Assembly (NCBI GenBank): GCA_030447275.1
Contig: JAUJPF010000031.1
Span: 1-42,644, forward strand
Length of the DNA stretch: 42,644 nucleotides
Source: Solirubrobacteraceae bacterium
Lineage (GTDB): Bacteria > Actinomycetota > Thermoleophilia > Solirubrobacterales > Solirubrobacteraceae
Reading direction: 5' to 3'
The position numbers were made by a program, and so were the translations under genes. Shown here one piece after another: positions 28,086-35,562 of the stretch (positions are counted from its first letter, which is position 1; the number at the start of each line of letters is the position of its first letter). The notes under the pieces were generated by a model. It did no database searches. It saw only the letters and a list, made by a program, of their open reading frames with translations, and was not told the DNA's origin.

Positions 28086-29752
28086 GCCGGCGCTGCGTCG
28101 CGGTCGCGGTCGCGGCCGAGCAGCGCGAGCATGACCAGCGGGAAGAACCACACGAGGTAGAGGTAGAACCAGTAGGTCACGACGAGCTGGAGCGCGATCA
28201 GCACCGCCGCGCACAGCGCCGCGAGGCGCACGCGCTCGTCGGCCCGCCGCGGCACGAGTGCGACGCCCACCGCGAGCAGCACGGCGAGCACCTGCGCGAC
28301 GCGCTGGAGCGCGTCGAGGTCGTACAGCCCCCAGATCGAGAACGGCGCGTCGCGGTCGCCTTGGAAGCCGATCGTGCGGTCCCAGAACGTGCCGGCGTCG
28401 TCGATCGTCAGCACGCCGATCACGATCGCGACGACCGCGAACGCGACGGCGAAGAGCGCGACGCGCACGAGGCGCCGCCACCACGGCACACCGGCGAGGC
28501 CGTGGGTCGCGAGCACGGGTCCCAGCGCGAGCGGCGCGAACACACCGGCGAGGCCGTGGGTCGCGAGCACGGGTCCCAGCGCGAGCGGCGCGAACATCGT
28601 CAGCCCCGCCAGCGCCGCCGCCGCGCCGCGCGCCGGAGCGCTCGTCGCCACCAGCAGCGTGGCCACGACGAGCAGCGGGACGAGGGCGTCGTTGGCGTTC
28701 GTGCTGAGCGCGTAGAGCGTGAACGGGTACGCGGCCCACGCCCAGGCCAGCGCGACGCCGAGCACGGGCCCGCCGACCCGCCGCCCGAGCAGCCAGACCC
28801 CGGCGAGCGTGAGCAGGTCGAAGGCGATCGCCGCGCCGTGCGCCGCGGGCAGGTCGTCCCACGTGCCGCTCCACGGCATCGCCTGCTCGAACGGCAGGTA
28901 GACGAGGTAGGCGAGCGGGCCGTACGTGTCGCCGTGCTCGTTGTCCTCCGGCCAGCCGCCGTAGAGCGGGTCGCCGTCGGCGATCCGGTCGGCGCCGATG
29001 ACGCCCGAGTACCCGACGTCGATCACGTTCGAGGCGACGAGGTTCAGCCCGACGCGGAAGCCGGCGAGGAACACGACGCCGATGGCCAGCCACCCGACCG
29101 GCACGAGCAATCGGGGTGGCGGCGCACGCACGCCACGGCGCAGCCCGATCCACAGCATGCGCCCGAGCAGGTAGGCGAGCAGCGGGGCGACGATCGGCAC
29201 CGAGGTCTCGATCTCGGCGGCGTTGAAGAACGCGAGCGACAGCGAGAACGCGCACAGCACGAGCAGGTCGAGGTGCAGCGTGCTGAAGACGCGGCGCTGG
29301 AGGAACGGCACGACGAAGAGGACGAGCAGCGGGATCCAGACGTACGGCGCGTTGACCTTCTTGCCGAACGCGCCGTCGTAGCCGCGCGCCATCGTCCACG
29401 CGACGCGAAAGCCGGTCCACAGCTCGATCACGGCGCCGGTCCTGTCGCCGACGATCACCTGCGCGATCTCCTTGCGCGGGTCGCCCTTCCGGGTCTTCGC
29501 GTAGTAGCTGACCTGCCACAGCGTCGCGCCCTTCATGAAGACGTCGCGCGTGGAGCCCGGGTGCTTCGCCCGCTCCGCGCGCACCTCGGGCTGGCGGTCG
29601 GCGATCCGGATCGCGTCGCGGCCGGTCCGCTCGTGCAGCTTGGGCAGCGTGTCGAGCGACGGCGGGCGGTCGAGGTGGTCCGCGGCGCCGGCCGCCGGCA
29701 CCACCGCCAGCAGGAGCGCGACCGCGGCGACGAGCGCCGCGGCCCACTTCAC
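28082..29752 (-). CDS. Polytopic glycosyltransferase-like membrane protein with external N-terminal domain
   Basis: A 556-residue protein. It has a signal-like first segment (MKWAAALVAAVALLLAVVPA from GTG at 29752), an external domain of about 110 residues (DRPPSLDTLPKLHERTGRD, SYYAKTRKGDPRKEIAQVIV), then at least ten membrane segments. The family pattern IADGDPLYGGWP and DTYGPLAYLVYLPFEQAMPW resembles GT-C mannosyltransferases, including a glycine-tyrosine-proline-type loop. A tandem 18-residue duplication adds a second FAPLALGPVLATHGLAGV. It is coupled by GTGA to the GtrA gene and by ATGA to the next transferase, so the two membrane transferases probably act on the same glycan. Confidence 0.72.
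   Translation of the reverse strand: MKWAAALVAAVALLLAVVPAAGAADHLDRPPSLDTLPKLHERTGRDAIRIADRQPEVRAERAKHPGSTRDVFMKGATLWQVSYYAKTRKGDPRKEIAQVIVGDRTGAVIELWTGFRVAWTMARGYDGAFGKKVNAPYVWIPLLVLFVVPFLQRRVFSTLHLDLLVLCAFSLSLAFFNAAEIETSVPIVAPLLAYLLGRMLWIGLRRGVRAPPPRLLVPVGWLAIGVVFLAGFRVGLNLVASNVIDVGYSGVIGADRIADGDPLYGGWPEDNEHGDTYGPLAYLVYLPFEQAMPWSGTWDDLPAAHGAAIAFDLLTLAGVWLLGRRVGGPVLGVALAWAWAAYPFTLYALSTNANDALVPLLVVATLLVATSAPARGAAAALAGLTMFAPLALGPVLATHGLAGVFAPLALGPVLATHGLAGVPWWRRLVRVALFAVAFAVVAIVIGVLTIDDAGTFWDRTIGFQGDRDAPFSIWGLYDLDALQRVAQVLAVLLAVGVALVPRRADERVRLAALCAAVLIALQLVVTYWFYLYLVWFFPLVMLALLGRDRDRDAAPA
28487..28594 (-). repeat. 54-bp exact tandem duplication inside a glycosyltransferase gene
   Basis: Units 28487-28540 and 28541-28594 are identical. 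Each encodes 18 residues, FAPLALGPVLATHGLAGV, so the frame is kept and a partial membrane segment is doubled. Confidence 0.88.
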
Positions 29753-30204
29753 CGGGAGAAGCTCCAGAGCTTGTTGCCGAGGAAGCTCAGCGGCGTGGCG
29801 GCGACGATGGCGAGCGCCTGCGCCGGCACCTCGGGCGCGTCGAGCCCGGCGACCAGCAGCTCGAGGACGAGGAGGTTGAAGACGAAGGCGCCGACGCTGA
29901 CCGTGAGGAAGCGCGCGGCCTGGAAGCCGGCGTGCCCCTGGCGGGCGCGGAACGTCCAGTGGCGGTTCCAGAAGAAGTTGTTGGCGACCGCGACGACGAA
30001 GGCGCCGGTGGCCGCGAGGCGGTAGTGCGCGCCGGCTCCGTGGACGAGCAGCGAGAACACGACGAGGTTGACGACGTAGCCGCTGGCGCCGACGACGCCG
30101 AAGCGCACGAGCTCGAGCCAGTTCGCCGGCCGGCGCACCCCGGCGTGCATCCGGCTGCGCAGTCGCGGCGGTGCTTGCACGCTGGCTGCGAGGTCCTCGC
30201 TCAC
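29749..30204 (-). CDS. GtrA-like flippase-family protein
   Basis: A 151-residue protein with four membrane segments. Family blocks are LVRFGVVGASGYVVNLVVF, AVANNFFWNRHWTF, RFLTVSVGAFVFNLLVLELL and TPLSFLGNKLWSF, the classical GtrA ending. The family flips lipid-linked sugars or serves glycosyltransferases of the envelope. The GTG at 30204 overlaps the phosphatase stop (GTGA). A start at the internal ATG (MHAGVRR) is possible. It lies with two polytopic transferases, supporting a shared role in building a cell-surface glycan. Confidence 0.88.
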   Translation of the reverse strand: MSEDLAASVQAPPRLRSRMHAGVRRPANWLELVRFGVVGASGYVVNLVVFSLLVHGAGAHYRLAATGAFVVAVANNFFWNRHWTFRARQGHAGFQAARFLTVSVGAFVFNLLVLELLVAGLDAPEVPAQALAIVAATPLSFLGNKLWSFSR

Positions 30205-31679
30205 CCGCCCGAGGGTAGCCGGAAGTGCCTGCGCACCATGCCCGCCACATCCCGGATCGACCACTGCTCCGGAGCCTCGTCGACGTCGACCCCGGCGAAG
30301 ATCAGCGCGCCCAGGGAGTCGCTGCGGTGCAGCGATCCGTGGGAGCCGCCGCCGACGTGATCGGCCCCTCCCCAGTCGGCGAACTCGTAGCCCGGCGCGG
30401 CCGACAGCAGCACGTCGCCCGAGGTCCGGCACTCGAGCGCCGCCCACACCCGCGCGAGCGCGTCGGGGTACGCGTCGCTCTCAAAGACGCCGTCGGCGAC
30501 CGTCGCGTCGAGCACCTCGAGGTTCCCGCGCACGATCCACTCCGCGCCGCGGACGTCGCGCACCTCCTGGCCGGGCGCGAACGACAGGGTGCCGCGTGCA
30601 CTCGACACGATCGCGACTGCCTGCTCGCGGTGCATGACGAGGTCGACCCCGTCGAGGCCGAGCGCAACCCCGAGGATCCGCGGCAGGACGTGCTCGCGCG
30701 CCTCGGGCACGAGCGCGTAGACCATCGCCGAGCGCTGCGCCGGGCAGACGGCGATCTCCGCGTCGTCGAGCTTCGCACGCCCGGGGCCCGCGACCGCGAG
30801 GTCGCCGAACGCGTCGAGGAGGTCGACGCGCTGCTCGACCGCCGCGTGCGAGTGGTCGGCGACGACGATCACGGCGTGGTCGGCGAGGAACGCGTCGGGG
30901 CCGCCCGCCGCGCGCATGACCCGGTCGAGCTGGTGGTCGGCCGCGTGGATCGACGCGACCTGCGCGTGCGGCCCGTTCTTGTGCGAGTGCGTGTCGTTGT
31001 CGGGCAGCGAGAGCAGCATGAAGTCGAAGAGGTCGTGCTCGACCATGTACGCGCCGACGCAGCCCGAGTGCTGGTCGCGCATGCCCGGCATGCCGAGCTG
31101 GCTGCGGCAGCCGGTCGCGCGGCTCGCGTAGACGTCGGCGTAGAACAGCTCGCGCGGGCCCCGCACCGGCTTGCGGAAGAGCGTCTGGCCGGCGAGGCGC
31201 GTCAGCGCGCTGTCGCGCGAGACCATGTGGTCGTGCCGGCCGCGGTACATGAGGTACGTGGTCCCGGCCGTGCGCAGGCCGGCGTCGTCGAGCGACTCGA
31301 ACACCGTGAGCGTCTCGGCGTTCAGGTGCTCGTGGTTCATGTTGTAGACGGTGTCGACGAGCTGGCGGTTGATGCCGAAGCGGCGCGACGCGCCGAAGCT
31401 CGACCCGTACTCGACGTAGCGCTTCTCCGCCCGCGACCACCAGTTCATCGAGGGGACGTGGTGGCGGTCCTGGAAGACGCCCGTGGCGATCGTCGACGCG
31501 CACGTCGGGGTCACGGAGGGGAAGGCGGCGCAGCAGTCGTCGACGTAGGTCCCGCGCTCCATGAGCAGCTCGAGCGCCGGGGCACGGCCGGTCGCCACCG
31601 CGCGCTCGAGCGCGGACGGCTTCATGCCGTCGATGACGACCAGCATCAGCTTGGCGGGCTTTGCCCTACGGGTCACCAC
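30201..31679 (-). CDS. Alkaline phosphatase superfamily / type I phosphodiesterase-nucleotide pyrophosphatase protein
   Basis: 492 residues. Two-metal site of the phosphodiesterase/phosphatase superfamily: VVIDGM (Asp17), the nucleophile Thr57 in SVTPTC, LPDNDTHSHKNG, ADHSH and, at the C-terminus, GGGSHGSL. No signal peptide is visible, as the N-terminus MVTRRAKPAKLML is short and basic, so it probably acts in the cytoplasm or is membrane-associated by its partners. Substrates in the family range from nucleotides to phosphoglycolipids and sulfates. It heads the four-gene operon that ends with the two glycosyltransferases. Intact. Confidence 0.8.
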   Translation of the reverse strand: MVTRRAKPAKLMLVVIDGMKPSALERAVATGRAPALELLMERGTYVDDCCAAFPSVTPTCASTIATGVFQDRHHVPSMNWWSRAEKRYVEYGSSFGASRRFGINRQLVDTVYNMNHEHLNAETLTVFESLDDAGLRTAGTTYLMYRGRHDHMVSRDSALTRLAGQTLFRKPVRGPRELFYADVYASRATGCRSQLGMPGMRDQHSGCVGAYMVEHDLFDFMLLSLPDNDTHSHKNGPHAQVASIHAADHQLDRVMRAAGGPDAFLADHAVIVVADHSHAAVEQRVDLLDAFGDLAVAGPGRAKLDDAEIAVCPAQRSAMVYALVPEAREHVLPRILGVALGLDGVDLVMHREQAVAIVSSARGTLSFAPGQEVRDVRGAEWIVRGNLEVLDATVADGVFESDAYPDALARVWAALECRTSGDVLLSAAPGYEFADWGGADHVGGGSHGSLHRSDSLGALIFAGVDVDEAPEQWSIRDVAGMVRRHFRLPSGG

Positions 31680-31733
31680 GACTCCGGCATCCGGCCATCG
31701 TCCTCGACAGGGAGCGGCTTCATCCGGCCGCCG

Positions 31734-32355
31734 TTAACGCAGGATCCGCAGGCCCGCGTACTTCTCGCCCGCGCGGCGGCGCCCGCTCACGAGCAGCCAC
31801 GCGAGCGCCGCGATGGCGAGGACGGAGACGGGCGGGGCGAGGATCGCGAGGATCGCCAGCAGCAGCGAGGCGCCGTCGGCGTAGACGGTGAGCGCCTCGC
31901 GCGCCTCGGGGTCGAGCCGGGCGCGGGTGCGGCGCAGGAGGTCGCGGACCGTGACCTGGGCCAGCAGCGCGCACAAGAGGCCGCCGGCGAGGCCCGGCCA
32001 CCAGGTGTCGGAGTGGTCGGCCAGCGCGCCGGCGAAGAGGAGCGCGCCGACGCCGAGGGCGAGCCCGGCGACCGCGGCGCCCACCGGGCTGCGGTCGAGC
32101 CCCTCGCTGGAGAGCCGCCGCTGGAACAGGACGACGACGATCAGCGCGATGACGATGGCGAGCAGCCAGCCGCTCTTCTCGAGGAACGAGAGGTCGGTCC
32201 CCGAGAAATCGAGGAGAAGGTTCGCGGTCTTCGGATATATCGTGGAGATGGTTCGCGGTGGGGGCCGCGCCCGCGACGAGCGGGGGGTGGATGGGCCGGT
32301 CGCCGGCGGCGGCGCCGCGGCCGGCGCCGGTGAGGATGTCGAAGACGGTGTCCAT
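31734..32355 (-). CDS. DUF4126-like membrane protein, split by a 31-base insertion
   Basis: It begins MDTVFDILTGAGRGAAAGDR and continues LVAGAAPTAN, then after a disrupted stretch LLLDFSGTDLSFLEKSGWLL and four membrane segments ending YAGLRILR. Removing exactly 31 bases (one copy of ACCGCGAACC on the coding strand plus the 21 bases next to it) leaves 591 bases, a clean 196-codon ORF. The protein resembles DUF4126 membrane proteins of unknown function. It ends 54 bases downstream of the phosphatase start and is divergent from the aminotransferase gene. Confidence 0.6.
32219..32259. repeat. 10-bp direct repeats around a 21-base AT-rich insert
   Basis: GGTTCGCGGT occurs at 32219-32228 and again at 32250-32259. 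The 21 bases between them include GGATATAT, far from local composition. This explains the frame break in the DUF4126-like gene. Confidence 0.75.
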
Positions 32356-32391
32356 GATGTCGACGGAGGTAGCCTGTTGCCCGTTGCCCCG

Positions 32392-33744
32392 ATGAGCTCA
32401 AGGCCAAAACCACCCGGGCGCTCCGCCCGTGACCTCGAGCGCTACGCCGGCCTGTTCGCCCAGCGTACGAAGGTCATGACCTCGTCGGCCATGCGCGACC
32501 TCATGGCGGTCACCGAGCGCCCGGAGGTCATCTCGCTGGCCGGCGGGCTGCCCGACACCTCGACGTTCCCGCCCGACAGCTACGCCGCGATCATGCGGCG
32601 CGTCGCCGACGAGGCCTGCGCGAAGGCGCTCCAGTACGGGCCGACGGAGGGCCAGCAGACCGTCAAACGGTGCATCGCCGAGGTCATGGCCGAGGAGGGG
32701 ACGGCGGTCGACGCCGACGACGTCCTCGTCACCACCGGCGGCCAGCAGGTGATCGACCTGCTGTGCAAGACGCTGATCGACCCGGGCGACGTCATCGTCG
32801 CCGAGGCGCCGACCTACCCCGGCGCGATCCCCGCCTTCACCTCGTATGAGGCGGACGTCGTGCAGGTGGCCATCGACGAGGACGGGATGCGCATCGACGA
32901 GCTGGAGGAGACGCTCGCGCGGCTCGACCGCGAGGGCCGGCGCCCCAAGTTCATCTACACCGTCCCGAGCTTCCAGAACCCGGGCGGCGTCACGATGTCG
33001 CTCCCCCGGCGCAAGCGGCTCGTCGAGATCGCCGCGGAGCGCGAGCTGCTCGTGCTCGAGGACAACCCGTACGGCCTCCTGCGCTACGAGGGCGAGCGGC
33101 TCCCGACGCTGCGCTCGCTCGACACGGAGCAGTTCGTCGTCTACCTCGGCACGTTCTCGAAGATCCTCTCGCCCGGGATCCGCCTCGGCTGGACCACCGC
33201 GCCGCGGCCGGTCCTCCAGAAGATGAACGTGGGCAAGCAGTCGGTCGACCTCTGCTCGTCGTCGATGTCGCAGGCCTTCGTCGCCGCGTACTTCGACTCG
33301 GGCCGCTGGCAGGACTACCTCGACTCGCTCGTGGCGATCTACCGCCGCCGGCGCGACGTGATGCTCGGCGCGCTCGCCGAGTGCTTCCCGGCCGAGTCGG
33401 AGTGGACCCGCCCGCAGGGCGGCCTCTTCGTGTGGGCCACGCTGCCCGACTACCTCGACACGACGGACCTGCTCGCCCGCGCGCTCCAGGAGAACGTCGC
33501 GTTCGTCCCGGGCCGCGCCGCGTTCCTCGACGGGCGCGGCGGGTCGAGCATGCGGCTGAACTTCTCGGGCGTCGGCGACGACGACATCCGCGAGGGGATC
33601 CGGCGGATCGGCGAGATCGTGCGCGAGCAGCTCGAGCTGTACGGGACGCTCACGGGCCGGCCCCCGGCCGCGCCGCGGCGCGAGGAGGAGCCGCCCGCGC
33701 CGCCCGCCGCCAACGTGGTCCGCATGCCGCGCCGCGCCTCGTGA
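32392..33744 (+). CDS. PLP-dependent aminotransferase, fold type I (2-aminoadipate/MocR-type catalytic domain)
   Basis: 450 residues. PLP site: Lys257 in YLGTFSKILSPGIRLGW, Asp224 in LEDNPYG, Asn196 in FQNPGG and Arg264. The family opening EVISLAGGLPDTSTFP and LQYGPTEGQ match the 2-aminoadipate/aromatic aminotransferase branch (MocR-like without a GntR domain). The C-terminal 25 residues are a proline-rich tail. ATG at 32392 chosen since upstream in-frame sequence is a shadow. The substrate amino acid is not determined. The stop overlaps the ddl start (GTGA); coupling to cell-wall precursor synthesis could mean alanine or glutamate metabolism, but this is inference. Confidence 0.87.
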   Translation: MSSRPKPPGRSARDLERYAGLFAQRTKVMTSSAMRDLMAVTERPEVISLAGGLPDTSTFPPDSYAAIMRRVADEACAKALQYGPTEGQQTVKRCIAEVMAEEGTAVDADDVLVTTGGQQVIDLLCKTLIDPGDVIVAEAPTYPGAIPAFTSYEADVVQVAIDEDGMRIDELEETLARLDREGRRPKFIYTVPSFQNPGGVTMSLPRRKRLVEIAAERELLVLEDNPYGLLRYEGERLPTLRSLDTEQFVVYLGTFSKILSPGIRLGWTTAPRPVLQKMNVGKQSVDLCSSSMSQAFVAAYFDSGRWQDYLDSLVAIYRRRRDVMLGALAECFPAESEWTRPQGGLFVWATLPDYLDTTDLLARALQENVAFVPGRAAFLDGRGGSSMRLNFSGVGDDDIREGIRRIGEIVREQLELYGTLTGRPPAAPRREEEPPAPPAANVVRMPRRAS

Positions 33745-34679
33745 GCACCGTCGCCGTCCTCAAGGGCGGCCGCTCGCTCGAGCGCAACGTGTCGCTCACC
33801 TCGGGCGCGCGCGTGCAGGACGCGCTCGAGCGCCTCGGCCACGACGTCGTGGCGATCGACGTCGGGCACGACCTCGTGAGCGCGCTGCGCGCCGCGGCTC
33901 CGGACGTCGCGTTCGTCGCGCTGCACGGCCGCGACGGCGAGGACGGGACGGTCCAGGAGCTGCTCGAACTGGTCGGCGTGCCGTACACCGGCTCCGGCGT
34001 GTCCTCGTGCATCCGCTGCGCCGACAAGGTCCTCTCCAAGCACGCGTTCCGCGACGCCGGCCTGCCGACGCCGGACTTCTTCGCGTTCAGCGAGGCCGCG
34101 TTCAAGCAGCTCGGGGCCGCCGACGCGCTGCCGGCGATCGAGGACCGGCTCGACTTCCCCATCGTCGTCAAGCCCGCCCGCCAGGGCTCGGCGCTCGGCA
34201 TCAAGTTCGCCCAGAGCGCGGCGGACGTGCCCGGCGCGCTCGTCGCGGCGTTCTCCTACGACGGGAAGGTCCTGCTCGAGCGCCACGTGCGCGGGCGCGA
34301 GCTCGCGGTGTCGGTGCTCGACGGTGAGCCGCTGCCGATCGTCGAGGCGATACCGCGCGACGAGGACTTCTACGACTTCGAGGCGCGCTACGAGATCGGG
34401 CGCACCGACTTCGTCTGCCCCGCCGACCTCGGCGACGACATGTCCACGCGCGTCCACGACACCGCGATCGCCGCCTACCGCCTGCTCGACTGCCAGGGGT
34501 TCGCGCGCGTCGACCTCATGCTCGACGCGGGCGGCGTGCCGCAGCTGCTCGAGATCAACACCGTGCCCGGCCTCACCGAGACCTCGCTGCTCCCGCAGGC
34601 GGCCGAGGCCGCGGGGATCAGCTTCGACGAGCTGGTCGGGCGGGTGCTCGACCTGGCCGTCGCCGGCTCGTCGGTCTAG
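33741..34679 (+). CDS. ddl: D-alanine--D-alanine ligase
   Basis: A 312-residue ATP-grasp ligase of peptidoglycan precursor synthesis. It opens VAVLKGGRSLERNVSL with the SxE loop and ALHGRDGEDGTVQELLELV, the hallmark PYTGSGVSSCIRCADK, PIVVKPARQGSALGIKFA (ATP-grasp) and the metal/ATP block LLEINTVPGLTETSLLP. The GTG start at 33741 overlaps the aminotransferase stop. Its stop codon TAG and the stop of the convergent DUF151 gene share the palindrome CTAG. Intact and of normal length. Confidence 0.92.
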   Translation: MSTVAVLKGGRSLERNVSLTSGARVQDALERLGHDVVAIDVGHDLVSALRAAAPDVAFVALHGRDGEDGTVQELLELVGVPYTGSGVSSCIRCADKVLSKHAFRDAGLPTPDFFAFSEAAFKQLGAADALPAIEDRLDFPIVVKPARQGSALGIKFAQSAADVPGALVAAFSYDGKVLLERHVRGRELAVSVLDGEPLPIVEAIPRDEDFYDFEARYEIGRTDFVCPADLGDDMSTRVHDTAIAAYRLLDCQGFARVDLMLDAGGVPQLLEINTVPGLTETSLLPQAAEAAGISFDELVGRVLDLAVAGSSV

Positions 34680-35087
34680 CTCTGGTCGTCCTCGCCGCCG
34701 AGGAAGTCCTCGGGGGTCACGCGGTCCGGCCGCGAAGATCGGGGCGCCGGACGGACCGCGAGCGCGAGCGCGTCCGACGGCCGCGAGTCGATCTGTCTCC
34801 TTGCCGTCGATGGACAGCGTGATCGTGGCGAAGAACGTGTTCTCCGCAGCTCGGTGACCGAGACCTGCGTGCACTTCGCGTCCAGCTCGCCCAGCATGTC
34901 GCACATGAGGTCGTGCGTCATCGGGGCGGCGTGCTCGTCTTCCGGAAACTTCATCAGGATGGCGGCCGCCTCCGGGATGGCCGATCCAGATGGGGAGGAA
35001 CTTGTTCGAGTCGACGGTCTTGAGGAGCACGATCGGCTGCTTTCCGACCATGTCGAACGAGACGCCGTAGATGACCATCTCCTGCAC
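34676..35087 (-). CDS. Bifunctional nuclease (DUF151/BFN) family protein (frameshifted)
   Basis: About 138 codons. Blocks in order: IYGVSFDMVGKQPIVLLKTV, FLPIWIGHPEAAAI, AAPMTHDLMCDMLGEL, then VSVTELRENTFFATITLS, DGKETDRLAAVG-type, RPSDALALAVR and the C-terminus DRVTPEDFLGGEDDQS. That is the whole DUF151 fold, a family with described nuclease activity on RNA and DNA. At least three indels fall in the middle (near 34750, 34850 and 34980). The start GTG at 35087 or the ATG at 35078 are both possible. It lies 20 bases after the cytochrome gene. Confidence 0.82.
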
Positions 35088-35107
35088 GGGAACGGAGGAT
35101 ACCCGCC

Positions 35108-35445
35108 TAGGGGCCAGTTCCCCCGACGACGAACGCTCACGTCGGCGAGCTCCTGCTCGCTGAGCCGGCCCTCGAACGCGGGCATGCCTCCGCCTCCGTC
35201 GCGGACCTGATCGACCACCGCCTCGGGGTCGGTGAACGCGGCCTCCCCGGCCAGCCTCGGCCCGGTGCCGCCCTCGCCCCGGCCGCCGTGGCAGGCCGCG
35301 CAGTTGCCGGCGAAGACCTCGCGGCCCTGGGCTGGCTTGCCGGCGTCGACGACCTGCTGGGGCGGCTTGTCCGGGGGTCCGTCGTCGCCCCCCACCCGGC
35401 GAGCGCCAGCGCGGCGACGACCAGGAGCAGGGTCGGGCGGGCCAT
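35108..35445 (-). CDS. Cytochrome c lipoprotein, monoheme (frameshifted)
   Basis: About 113 codons. It has a lipoprotein-type signal (MARPTLLLVVAALALAG followed by a Cys position in which one base seems lost), then GGDDGPPDKPPQQVV, the heme motif CAACH, GGRGEGGTGPRLAG and the Met-ligand region GGMPAFEGRLSEQELADV. One more indel near 35140 leads to the ending AFVVGGTGP. It would be a membrane-anchored electron carrier accepting electrons from the menaquinol:cytochrome c reductase or another dehydrogenase. Confidence 0.72.
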
Positions 35446-35562
35446 GGTCGGTGTCTATCACGCAGGCCGAGTCCGAAACCGACAGGCCAGGCGCGGTGCG
35501 TCCACGCGAGCTGATCAGGAGGGTGAGGAACGGCGCGCGCCCGGCGACCCCGGTCGGTCGTC

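Noticed and set aside
28361..30025. A 554-residue plus-strand open frame opposite the glycosyltransferase genes
   Set aside because: Charged, low-complexity mirror of hydrophobic codons; no motif or start signal.
30225..32333. A 702-residue plus-strand open frame opposite the phosphatase gene
   Set aside because: Shadow; the minus-strand reading has a full metal site.
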